Source: Siphonodentalium dalli (lineage: Eukaryota > Mollusca > Scaphopoda > Gadilida > Siphonodentaliidae). Taken from it: a stretch of 64,000 nt of DNA. The stretch covers positions 130,663,917-130,727,916 of the forward strand of contig CP136066.1 in assembly GCA_032622095.1 (NCBI GenBank), given 5' to 3'. Of the stretch, positions 57,201 through 64,000 are shown piece by piece. Positions within the stretch are counted from its first letter, which is position 1; the number at the start of each line of letters is the position of its first letter. A program made the translations under genes and the position numbers. Below the pieces are notes generated by a model. The model was not told the origin of the DNA and made no database searches. It saw only the letters and a list, made by a program, of their open reading frames with translations.

Positions 57201-59955
57201 TACATGTCATTGTTAACATCCATGACAAATTTTATGATGATCAAACTAAAGGTACGACCTGTAACCCGTGTTAAAGGATTTAGTCATGCAATCACTAAGA
57301 CGCGGACCGTACCTGATTTCCAGAACTAAGATGTGGAACCATGCATACTAAGAAGTGAAACCCACGTGTTAGCCCGAAAATTGGCTATATATCATATATC
57401 CGTGTAACATCTGACAACATAACACCCATAAATCATTACTTGACGTTCTTGTGTAGTATTATTTCACCTGGTGTGGTCGCGAAACTATTTTATATTAGAA
57501 AAAATAACGATTTTGTCAGTCAAGTGCGCAAAATGGTGTGAATTTTTGGTGATCAATGTTTCTTTTAGTGTAGTAAACAAATATATTTGTCATACCAATG
57601 TCAGTACATTAGCGTTTAGTGTTAACCATAGCTAATAACTGCAAACGGCAACCGGTCAAATTATGATATATTGTGATAAAACTTACCGTTCTTTGGACAA
57701 CACCCACCATTTTTCTCAAAAATCGACTATGACTGTCAACAAAAATCAGCTAATAAATGTCACATAAAACTGCTAAGAAGTGATCGCATAGGAGCAGTTG
57801 AGCGACAGTGAATTCTGTACTCTGTATTGTCTTTTTGTTTATAAGGAAAAATCTATGTTTGAGAGCGAGCTAGAAAGGATATAGCCAAGCACAGAAGGCA
57901 GGATCAACTTGGAATAGCCAGACCATGATCTAATTACATCATTCCAAAATGGACTATCATATCTGTCTACTCGATTCGATAGGTACCACTTATCACTGTA
58001 TCTGGGCCCTGATGTTTCTTTTAACAACGTTTGCCATGTATCACTCTAAATTATGCGTTTTACCCAGGTGATTTTCATTGATGACATAAATTTTTCAAGA
58101 TTAATAATTTTACAGCCTCCAGTTTCATAACTTTGTTGAATTTTTTTTTATCTCCTATAGCTGTTTTATCTGGGTTTTTTTGTGTCCCAAATAAATTTAT
58201 ATACATCATTTGATATAGGAGGGTTGAGTATTGTCAAAAAAAGAAATGATAACTCGGATAACAATACACTTTTGAATAACTTAACCACCCCACCCCCCGA
58301 GGAGTCAGGCTTCTTTTAGACCAATTTTTTATCGTTGATTTGATGTCCGAGTGTATTTTTGCGTTCTTAAATATTTTATCACGATTATCGCTTCTAGCAA
58401 ATTAAAAAAAGAAACCCCAGACAGATATTGAGATATTCCATTTTGAAATATCAACAATTTTTTTCAAAACGTGCGTCTGACCCTTATTCGTAACTGGCTA
58501 TCACACACCACTGTTGAGGAAATACCAAATATCCCCCGCAAACCTGCGCAAACCGACCTCACCGTGCGCTATCACGATAACAAATCATTTAAAAAAGAAC
58601 AAATTAAGGGCCGTAACTCTGCCAAAAGTAGGCGGCATTGGCTGTTTTCGAATCCGATCAAGATACAAACTCCAGGCAGAGTTATCTCCCTCGCTCCGCT
58701 GAGATATCACTGCCATAAGGACATTTTAGTTCTTATGTTTTAGCATTAACATTGTCTATGTCTGGCTCAGACTATATCGTTCTTATCAATACCGAAAGAA
58801 TTACCATTATTGCAAACTTTTGTTGGTCAAAATAAGATAATAGGTGACTAAATATAGTTCCGACGATATGTAAACAATAGATGTATCGGTACGCAAAGTA
58901 CCATCCTTGTGGCAGCGCTATATCGCAGTGCTAACGTAGAGGGCGCTGCATGGAGTTTGATCAATACATTATTGAGCAAGTCTCACATACCCTGTATCAA
59001 CACAATGAGTTGATATTTGTTCAATTCAAGTTATCGCGCTGGAATGTCTCACTTAGAAATGCATTTGTGAAAAAATGGGACAGTGTCCTAGATATGCTCT
59101 CTTCACTCGATCCTTGAGAAGTTTCCCCAAAGAGGTTTAAAAGCCCAACATTATTTATTAATCCCAATCAATATATTGTTGACATTTGTCCCAATTATGT
59201 TAAAAAAGATTATCTATTAAATCCCAAAACCATAGTGTACATAGCACAGCATAAAAGTCCATTATTACAGAACTTTGAACTTTCTTAAAACCTAGTTTCC
59301 TCTGCAGTTTCACAAAGTATAAGACGAAAATCATCAGACGAAAAAAATTTCGGGCAAATATCGAGTAAAACACATTTGAGTGGCATGGCGACAAATTAAT
59401 TTATACACAGGTTCTTAATACACAGTGTCTATGATTATTAGTTTATGTATGAAATACACCACTGTAATAATTGATAAATTGTATCAAAAATATGAATAAA
59501 TGATAAAACAAATTTTTTATCGCGCTATATTAGTCTCATGGTTACATCCAAGTATTAGTAACGATTAGTCACCGGGTGTGAGAGAAGGGAGCTTGCGAAT
59601 AAGGATTACTTGTATATCTCTGTGGGTTCGTATGCTTTGTTAATATAGAACAGACTGGAAGCCGTGGCCATCGTGAGTATAAGTTTCTCCTTCCCACTGT
59701 CGCTAGCGTCTTTCTCGAACTCATTGTATATTTTCTGTGAATGAAAAAAAAAACAGATAGCTTATGCATGGCTGGTATTTGAAGTATAAATTTAGTTGTC
59801 TCAAAAAAGATAACAAAATCCAATCTTTGAAAATTAAGATAACGCGTAGGATATACTTTACCCTCATGAGGTCTGTAAATTTGTATTTGTCATCATCTCC
59901 ACTGCCTCGAATACCCGGAAATTCCCAATCCATATCCATGCCATCAAACCCGTAA
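41794..59955 (-). CDS. GH18 chitinase-like gene, last six coding exons
   Basis: Six exons join with matching phases: 59955-59862, 59734-59610, 50362-50233, 46025-45840, 43346-43224 and 42210-41794, giving 357 residues to a TAA stop. In order they carry the GH18 catalytic motif DGMDMDWE, the cleft motif MSYNYHG, VGIPTYG, WVGFES and VWSVEMDDF, the usual order in animal chitinases. The (beta/alpha)8 barrel ends near IYKNLKP. About 90 residues of Ser/Glu/His-rich tail follow, with no cysteine-rich chitin-binding domain. The strands before DGMDMDWE, the signal peptide and promoter are not in the window. The likely role is hydrolysis of chitin outside the cell or in an extracellular matrix. Cleft Asp is replaced by Asn (MSYN instead of the common MxYD). 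Introns range from 127 bp to 9.2 kb and are full of transposons. Confidence 0.93.
43224..43346 (-). CDS. chitinase exon with WVGFES motif
   Basis: 123 bp, phase 0 at both ends, from acceptor CGTTCCAG to donor AAG|GTATTG. It reads ICEKVKNDGWKVEWIYDQGV, PYAHGGDAWVGFESPSSLVL. This matches the family text 'D..VPYA..G..WVGYDD..S...K' that precedes the last barrel strand. Confidence 0.94.
43347..45839. other. chitinase intron
   Basis: No extra exon or clear transposon boundary was recognised. A (TA)n tract lies at about 45235-45253. The 104- and 74-residue plus-strand frames here have no support. Confidence 0.45.
45840..46025 (-). CDS. chitinase exon with VGIPTYG motif
   Basis: 186 bp, phase 0 at both ends, from acceptor ATTCGTAG to donor GAG|GTAAAA. 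It reads NWSIEYWLDQGVPKKKLIVG, IPTYGL, then a GDYSREPGILSYYE ending. This matches the 'W...GxPxxKLxxGxPxYG ... GxLxYxE' stretch of GH18 chitinases. The Arg that often follows PTYG is Leu here. Confidence 0.94.
46593..48531. mobile_element. 1.9-kb long-TIR element with ~20-bp minisatellite arms (in chitinase intron)
   Basis: TATGGAGGGTTATTAGGGTC, then 'acaatcctaacttcacat', at 46593 returns inverted, ending at 48531. Inside each terminus lies a tandem array of about 20-bp units (ATTCTAACTTAACATTTTA type) at 46620-46866 and, inverted, at 48186-48510. TATAAC sits directly outside both ends (46587-46592 and 48532-48537), a likely target duplication. The core holds a 102-bp triplicate repeat in an open frame and then GC-richer sequence. 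No transposase was recognised. Confidence 0.8.
46955..47260 (+). repeat. three 102-bp units in one open frame
   Basis: TTCGTATTTTGTTGACGAAG recurs at about 46958, 47060 and 47162, a period of 102 bp. As 102 is a multiple of three, the frame at 46930-47412 (160 residues) carries 34-residue repeats with YFVDEVLLRTGLV and IKRLQS cores. No family was recognised, and the frame may be a by-product of the repeat. Confidence 0.8.
48532..50232. other. chitinase intron, unassigned part
   Basis: At 48850-48955 the order 'gtatcgtatcgtatcgtat' and 'aataaagcattt' resembles a LINE or SINE 3' end. No other feature was recognised. Confidence 0.35.
50233..50362 (-). CDS. chitinase exon with MSYNYHG cleft motif
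   Basis: 130 bp, from acceptor ATTTCAG to donor CAG|GTTAGC. The first base completes the Lys codon. It then reads YVDYLLLMSYNYHGSGWEKE and GHPSPLWAHS. The family usually has MxYDxxG here; this copy has Asn. A minisatellite begins 22 bp upstream of the exon. Confidence 0.93.
50384..50505. repeat. 31-34-bp minisatellite next to an exon
   Basis: Four units of TGTATGAGGGTGCCACCCC plus 'tttataccgagaaa' start 22 bp upstream of the acceptor at 50362. The inner GGGTGCCACCC is itself a small palindrome. Confidence 0.85.
50506..51414. other. chitinase intron, unassigned part
   Basis: No gene or repeat boundary was recognised. Confidence 0.4.
51415..51559. mobile_element. 145-bp palindromic MITE
   Basis: AATACGCACACGCTTGACTA, then 'ataacatatcggggttcacg', returns inverted on the right ('cgtgaaccccgatatgtta', 'tagtcaagcttgtgcgtatt'). 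The unpaired centre is about 35 bases. Confidence 0.8.
52291..52407. repeat. (GA)-rich simple repeat
   Basis: Purine-only GAGA/GAGG text. The 69-residue Arg/Glu frame over it is an artefact. Confidence 0.9.
52780..53180 (+). pseudogene. LINE ORF2 C-terminal relic in chitinase intron
   Basis: One frame reads NPTPSIYNTLIKRRMGDAYI, then RAFYRIIKTRLLR. A second, shifted frame reads YSDRKCSLCNEELGDEYYII, LKCKKLLDLRQK. CSLC...GDEYY..L.C is the same Cys/His ending as in the ORF2 at the left edge (CPLC...GDEFHYLLEC), so the two belong to related families. A frameshift near 53010 shows decay. It lies antisense to the host gene. Confidence 0.8.
53181..53940. other. intron stretch, probable retroelement 3' UTR then AT-rich DNA
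   Basis: The LINE relic above is followed by C-rich text and an A-rich end near 53565. The stretch at 53570-53670 is almost pure A/T. Confidence 0.35.
53960..54230 (+). repeat. GC-rich retroposon 3' end
   Basis: A GC-rich island (CGCTGCAGTGGCGCGAGCTG onward) stands out in AT-rich intron. It ends 'gtgaataaacgattattatt', an (ATT)-type tail as in many LINE and SINE 3' ends. No frame of a known protein was seen. Confidence 0.4.
54231..55439. other. chitinase intron, unassigned part
   Basis: AT-rich; no gene recognised. The 96-residue plus frame at 55143-55433 is unsupported. Confidence 0.4.
55440..55922 (-). pseudogene. LINE ORF2 relic, downstream piece
   Basis: The minus strand reads AIVWVNDLFDRTGHVMEYHE, ALDKFGLN, FITYHGIASVI. 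After several breaks it reads SNAIYKILVEDG, IGKWNTYFF and TKYRWFQCRINNRIIGTK. This is the known order of the region after the RT domain in a common class of animal LINEs ('DLL...G.xxSYxEF..KF', 'FQxxINxRIIxT'). Stops and frameshifts show it is dead. It continues the piece at 57816-58345. Confidence 0.8.
55923..57810. mobile_element. 1.9-kb TIR element splitting a LINE, AATTC duplication
   Basis: CACTGCCGCTCAACTGCTCC at 55923, continuing to 'gcagttttatgtg', returns inverted, ending CAGTTGAGCGACAGTG at 57810; about 55 bp pair. AATTC lies directly outside both ends (55918-55922 and 57811-57815). GATCACTTCTTAG also occurs near 56381 and inverted variants near 57345, as subterminal repeats. Inside is a tandem array of the 165-bp unit. 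CACTG ends with a 5-bp duplication could fit a hAT-type group; no transposase is present. Confidence 0.85.
56750..57300 (+). repeat. direct tandem array of the ~165-bp unit
   Basis: TACGACCTGTAG recurs at about 56770, 56934, 57099 and 57253, spacings of about 164, 165 and 154 bp. The unit is the same as in the foldback at 10.4-11.6 kb ('aaaatccaagatggc', 'ggccatgttttt', 'catgacaaat'). RPVARAKGF-like frames are a by-product. Confidence 0.85.
57816..58345 (-). pseudogene. LINE ORF2 relic, upstream piece
   Basis: On the minus strand, with frame changes: KNWSKRSLTP, LTILNPPISNDVYKFIWDTK, YETGGCKIINLEKFMSSMKI, TWVKRII, then SPFWNDVIRSWSGYSKL. This order (WxxRxLTPxG, LPxPP...FIWxxK, GGxxxxxLxxFxxxLKxxWxKR, FWxxVxxxWS) is standard for the post-RT region of animal LINE ORF2. 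It is cut at 57815 by the TIR element and resumes at 55922. Confidence 0.85.
58346..59609. other. chitinase intron, unassigned part
   Basis: The stretch at 58600-58700 ('ggccgtaactctgcc' to 'cgctccgctgagatatc') is GC-richer than its surroundings and looks like a repeat end, but no partner lies in the window. No exon was recognised. Confidence 0.4.
59610..59734 (-). CDS. chitinase exon, barrel strand 5 region
   Basis: 125 bp, from acceptor TTCACAG to donor CAA|GTAATC. It reads KIYNEFEKDASDSGKEKLIL, then TMATASSLFYINKAYEPTEI. This matches the SGKExLxLT / A segment that follows the catalytic exon in GH18 proteins. It ends with two bases of a Lys codon completed by the next exon. Confidence 0.93.
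59862..59955 (-). CDS. chitinase exon with catalytic motif
   Basis: 94 bp, from acceptor TTTCCAG to donor AGG|GTAAAG. It opens in the middle of a codon, then reads YGFDGMDMDWEFPG. The final Glu (59922-59924) is the expected proton donor and the preceding Asp residues complete DxxDxDxE. It ends in phase 0 after KFTDLMR. Confidence 0.95.
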
Positions 59956-60509
59956 CTGGAAATAGAACCAGTGAACGATGTAACTTGTTGGAAATATAGA
60001 ATACCGCATTTCGGTTTCCTTCGATACATTCGGGTGGACATTATGACACATTTTCACGGTGACCCACAAGGACTATAGCGGTGTGTCGTTTTCGGAATTC
60101 GCTTAAATTCGTATGAGCTATCAAACACCATCTTTGATTTTGTTTACATCAGCGCGCAACCGTGAAATGATCAATGATACACGAATAGCAGGCAGCGCGG
60201 CTACAGTAGGTCTTCGAGATGGCGGTATCTGTCTTTGAATTTCCAACAGCTCCACCATCACCACCACCGCCACCACCTACACGAACAAAGCGAATCACCA
60301 GTTACAACAATTTTAACAACATGTAAAACCTATGTTAACATCACCATAAACTTATTATTATTCACAACACCAACAAGCAACAGAAAGTATAATGTTCTAC
60401 ACATTTGTAATTCCCTACACGCAAAATGTCGAAGTAGTTTCGTGTATCTTTCTAAATGGTCATATTAAAACAGATAAACAAAGACGTCCGGTACAAGGCT
60501 GAAATTTTC

Positions 60510-60782
60510 TTACATGAGTCCTTCTTTCCTGTTGTTTAATGTTCGTTCTGGTCCTCCACGTGTGTCTGATAAACGAACTGCGTCTTGGTATGTTGATATT
60601 ATGCCTTGGGTGAATTCATTTGGTTTTTCAAGTTCTGTTTTTCTGTGTATAATATTGACGATATATGCATTGGTATTCGTGATGTCTATCCATTTGCCTT
60701 CTTCGACAAAAACACTTGACACTGTACCACTGTGTGATTTGGTGGCATATTTACAGTGACCACTCTCCGGATCCAGAAACAA
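60510..60782 (-). CDS. unrecognised ~90-residue open frame end
   Basis: The frame reads GKWIDITNTNAYIVNIIHRK, TELEKPNEFTQGIIS, TYQDAVRLSDTRGGPERTLN and stops after EGLM. Composition is protein-like (Asn/Thr/Glu, few low-complexity runs), and a possible donor, AT|GTAAGA, overlaps the stop. I do not recognise the family; it does not fit the N-terminal part of the chitinase. It may be the end of a transposon ORF. Confidence 0.3.
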   Translation of the reverse strand: MFLDPESGHCKYATKSHSGTVSSVFVEEGKWIDITNTNAYIVNIIHRKTELEKPNEFTQGIISTYQDAVRLSDTRGGPERTLNNRKEGLM

Positions 60783-60842
60783 CTGGATATGCTAACTTTG
60801 ATTTGGTGGACACACTTCATCAGACAATGCCAACAATCGAAT

Positions 60843-61153
60843 TGATTGATTGGTTATTGAATGGGGTTTTAGGTCGCTTTCAGCAACTGAGGCCATATCA
60901 CGACATTGCCAGTTTTAGTGGTGGAGGAAATCCGCACACTTACGGCTAATCTAACAGTGATTTCAATGGCTGATAAACTCGTCGACCATGTGCGGCAAAC
61001 CACCGGCCATCGGCGAGTAACTGGATACTCCACCAGATAATGATTTCGAGTTAAAAATGATGGAAACATGTGGATTTGAACCCTTGTCGTCAGCGCTGGA
61101 GGGCTAAACGGCTTGGAGTTGTACCCCGAACCGATTGAGCTACCGAGGCCCCA
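60843..61153 (-). mobile_element. tRNA-derived SINE with perfect 12-bp target duplication
   Basis: Read on the minus strand, it begins TGGGGCCTCGGTAGCTCAAT. It has an A-box-like TAGCTCAATCGGT at 61130-61142 and a B box GGGTTCAAATCC at 61072-61083. An extended body follows and then a conserved-looking GTTGCTGAAAGCGAC block, ending in an (AATC)-like tail. CAACAATCGAAT flanks it exactly on both sides (60831-60842 and 61154-61165). The element is 311 bp and apparently complete, transcribed by RNA polymerase III if active. Confidence 0.9.
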
Positions 61154-61165
61154 CAACAATCGAAT

Positions 61166-63040
61166 GGCTTTGGTTGAGTATGCAATAGACATACATGAAA
61201 CGAAACATAAAATTTAACGCCGAGCAAGAATATTGACACCGGCTTGTCTGGAGGCCTTTTTGTTTTTGATATTTGGGATTTTGCTGAATTCAAAATGTAA
61301 GGTGGATTCATATCCCCTGGTAACTTGTATGTACAGGGCAAGTCATGTGCCCAATTTAATCGGTATTCGATATTCGTCGAAAGGGCTGGTGCACAGCTAT
61401 AATTACACCAACCATTCAAGATTTCGATAATCTTCTAACCGAATGGTAATATGATTTTGTTATGGATTCCAGTTATGGACATCAATTATGACATTCCGTA
61501 TTTTAACTGGAACGCAGGTTTCAATAATTGACTCAAATGATGGTAACATGCATGGGCAGGGTTCAATCTAAGCTGTTATCTTGTATTCATGGATCACGGT
61601 CGAATATTTTGTGACACCCCTATCTACCAGAGACAATCAATCTTGTAAACAGGACTTTCATTGTCAATAAAAACTTATTTATCTTCCATTAGCATTGAAA
61701 GGAGGTGTTACTCTTTTCAGAAAAGAAGACTGTTGATCTATGATCCATTTAAGATTTAAAATATTAGATCTCTTGGGAAACATTTTAAGTTGAACATGAA
61801 TGACACCAGATGTTTATTTATTTTATTGGAAAAAAAATTCCATACACGTTGTCAATGCCACTTCACTGTCAGATATTAAATCACAGCTAGATTGTCAATC
61901 ATACAGTCTGAAGTACTATATGATGACTGATTTATTGTGAAACTATATATATATAACCAATATTTGTATATCGGAACCAAAAGTAAGTAATGCTTTATTA
62001 TTCTCAGCCAGTTGAATGGCTTATATGAAATATAAAACATATGAAACATAATTTCTGATGATGGTGAGTATGAAGATGATGATGGCTAAATACTATAGCA
62101 GACATGTCGTCAAAAAGAGTTTACTCTATGTTTTTGTTGTTGTACATTTGTCTGAGAAGAGATATTATATCTTCAGAGTGTACGCCGTTATATCTGATCC
62201 GATGATGTTATTTTAGATATTGGTGTCATCGCAATGTCAGTCTGTCACCAAAGACGCTGATCGCGGATATTTTTCATGTTACATCATCGAGTGATTAGAA
62301 AATTTGACATTTTGACTAAGTGGGCATAGACCAGCGAAATCTAAATTATGCCAAGCTAAATTTACCTTTACAATTTGTATTCATTTAAGTCCAATTTGTA
62401 TTCATTTGGGTACCAGCATATGCACTGTAAACAACCATTTAAATGTCTACCAATGCAGAACTCAGGTATATTCGTTCTTCTTTTTGGACTAAAGAGCAAA
62501 TATTATTAACATATTATATGTTTTGTTCTGGCTCAAGTGGTATTGCATTCCATATTCATTCACTGTCCATATATATTATATAAAAAGCAGAAATTGCTGT
62601 ATTAAATCGATAAAACAAATACAGATGAAACCTGTCCATGTTATCAACGCGATGTGAAATTTTGAATCCCATATTATCACTTCTCGTGTGGACCCATGTT
62701 ACCATTAATTCAGTCCATGTTATCCCTTTTTAATCGCATGATGTTCTGGAAATATTAATTTCTGATGAGAACAATTCACTATACATCGGCCATAGCGGTC
62801 AAGCATGGTGGCTAAGACATTGACATCATGACTCCGTTCGAAAATCCGCTCCGGGTGGTCAGTTGTGGTCAAAAATAGCCACTGAAGTGACAAAATCAGT
62901 GAACAAACAGATGATGAGATTTTCAAAATGCAATAGTATCAAAACATTGAGGAATTAAGCTATACAACAGCGTGTGCATACGTCGTAAATAGTCCCGGCC
63001 ATCCGTTTGTTCGATTCGCTGATACTATGTATAGTCCACT
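61166..63040. other. 5'-side intron of the chitinase gene, unassigned
   Basis: Looking for the GGW-type exon expected before the catalytic exon gave no match on the minus strand. A 20-bp direct duplication (AATTTGTATTCATTT.. ) lies at about 62376-62411. No gene was recognised. Confidence 0.4.
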
Positions 63041-63515
63041 AGGGAACAAAATCGGGGAAAGCTGATTTTTGTCCAAGGATCAATAAGAACACGGCAAAGG
63101 TCCCCTAAAATCCAAGTTGAGCTTTTTGATATATCTTGATTATTCGGTGTGGTTCAACTACTGAATCATTTCCATCTGGCCACATGCGAATGCAGGCATG
63201 ATTGTGTAGATCAATTAATTCCAATGTCATAATATATTGAGATAGATACAACAATGCTTAGTAGTGAACCATATAAGTAGAATGCGAAATTGAATAGCTA
63301 GTCCCATAAGAGTGACAACACGCTCGAAATATGTGAGGAAGAATGATATAATATAGCAGAGTACAAGAGAAACATTTTATCGGCGATGTAGGAATTCTCT
63401 TTAATATATCTCGCGAGAGATATAGCGAAAAGCAAGTTTTTATATAATGGTTAAATGTGGACTTTTTGGGCGGAATAGGGGATTTTTTCCGCACTATTTA
63501 TTTTGAATCGTGTGA
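63041..63515 (+). repeat. diverged copy of the left part of the 32.0-34.2-kb element
   Basis: 'aaagctgatttttgt', 'tagctagtccca.aagagtg', 'gtgaggaagaatgat', 'gcagagtacaagagaaac', 'atatctcgcgagag' and 'ttgaatcgtgtgatatat' occur in the same order and spacing as at 32077-32594. The right arm of that element is not seen before the window ends. Confidence 0.75.
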
Positions 63516-63518
63516 TAT

Positions 63519-63674
63519 ATAGAGGATCTACAACGAGTTCCCAGTTTATAGCGGAATTTACAAAACGAGTCCAGTAAATTAGATCTGGACAGAGCCTTTG
63601 GCGAGGTCCAGACCTAATTTACGGGACGAGTTTTGTAAATTCCGCTATAAACTGAGACGAGTTGTAGATTCTAT
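63519..63674. mobile_element. 156-bp palindromic MITE
   Basis: ATAGAGGATCTACAACGAGT, 'ttatagcggaatttacaaaa' and 'taaattagatctggac' on the left return inverted as 'gtccagacctaattta', 'ttttgtaaattccgctataa' and 'gttgtagattctat'. The loop is about 15 bases. It sits at the right end of the 63.0-kb repeat copy. Confidence 0.8.
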
Positions 63675-64000
63675 TTATTACATGATCAAAAAACCTCGAC
63701 AAAACATACTTAAATCAACCAATGGGACGCGAAACTAACATCGGCTTCTATAAGGCATGCGATGACGTTTCACGTAACTATGAGTTGTTTGCCCGAGTAA
63801 AGAAATAGTTCCAGACAAATAAAGACTCATTGGCGTATTTAATGGCGTATATTTAATGACATAACTTTTCAAACTCTTCATTCATTATAGTTTATTGGAA
63901 AAACATTGAAAGCCATATTATTTTGAGACGTAGCGTACGGAATGTAAACAGACGACAAACCGGAAGTCAACGGTCACCTGGCACTATTTCCTGTTATTAA
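63675..64000. other. non-coding window end
   Basis: No gene or repeat structure was recognised. Confidence 0.4.

Noticed and set aside
56691-57216. Frames with RPVARAKGF and SKIQDGCWWPCF text, also at 10403-10588 and 11053-11283
   Set aside because: They recur because the 165-bp DNA unit recurs. Units with broken frames are equally common.
58471-58743. 90-residue plus frame with basic composition
   Set aside because: It lies in GC-richer repeat-like text with two competing frames; no domain was recognised.
61090-61192. A-box and B-box region as a functional tRNA gene
   Set aside because: The acceptor stem does not close and the sequence continues into a SINE body with target duplications, so it is a SINE head, not a tRNA.
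62720-62926. Minus frame MKISSSVCSLILSLQWLFL as a signal-peptide first exon of the chitinase
   Set aside because: It looks like a signal peptide by composition, but no YTNW-type or GGW-type exon follows before 59955 and the rest of the frame does not match GH18.

Overview
The window looks like AT-rich, intron-rich, transposon-dense nuclear DNA of an invertebrate animal. A mollusc or other lophotrochozoan is my best guess, from the retroposon flavour and the GH18 gene; this is inference, not proof. There are no bacterial operons, rRNA, tRNA genes or CRISPR arrays. Most long open frames are chance frames in repeats.

The one clear host gene is a glycoside hydrolase family 18 (chitinase-like) gene on the minus strand. 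Its last six coding exons can be traced from 59955 down to the stop codon at 41794. Splice phases agree at every junction, and together the exons encode 357 residues. They carry the DxxDxDxE catalytic motif, the substrate-cleft motifs and a Ser/Glu-rich tail with no chitin-binding domain. The N-terminal exons must lie beyond 64000. A second probable host gene fragment is a cysteine-rich (CXC/tesmin-like) exon on the minus strand near 21.4-21.7 kb, which is broken by a frame change.

The rest is mobile DNA at several levels of nesting. There is a non-LTR retrotransposon ORF2 at the left edge, and degraded LINE fragments at 24.9, 31.8/34.2, 52.8-53.2 and 55.4-58.3 kb. There are tRNA-derived SINEs, one with a perfect 12-bp target duplication, and many palindromic MITEs. 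A recurring and unusual class is the long-inverted-repeat element whose arms are themselves tandem arrays. Examples are at 4.5-8.2 kb (about 335-bp units with CCCGGGCA motifs), 10.4-11.6 kb (about 165-bp units), 37.1-39.2 kb (nearly all arm, no core) and 46.6-48.5 kb (about 20-bp units flanking an in-frame 102-bp repeat).

Several insertions can be ordered. A TIR element splits a LINE at 32.0-34.2 kb. Another, with AATTC duplications, splits a LINE at 55.9-57.8 kb. Two copies of one dispersed repeat (about 16-18.8 kb and 34.4-36.9 kb) each lack the insertion found in the other. The chitinase introns hold much of this material: 46.6-48.5, 51.4, 52.8 and 55.4-58.3 kb.
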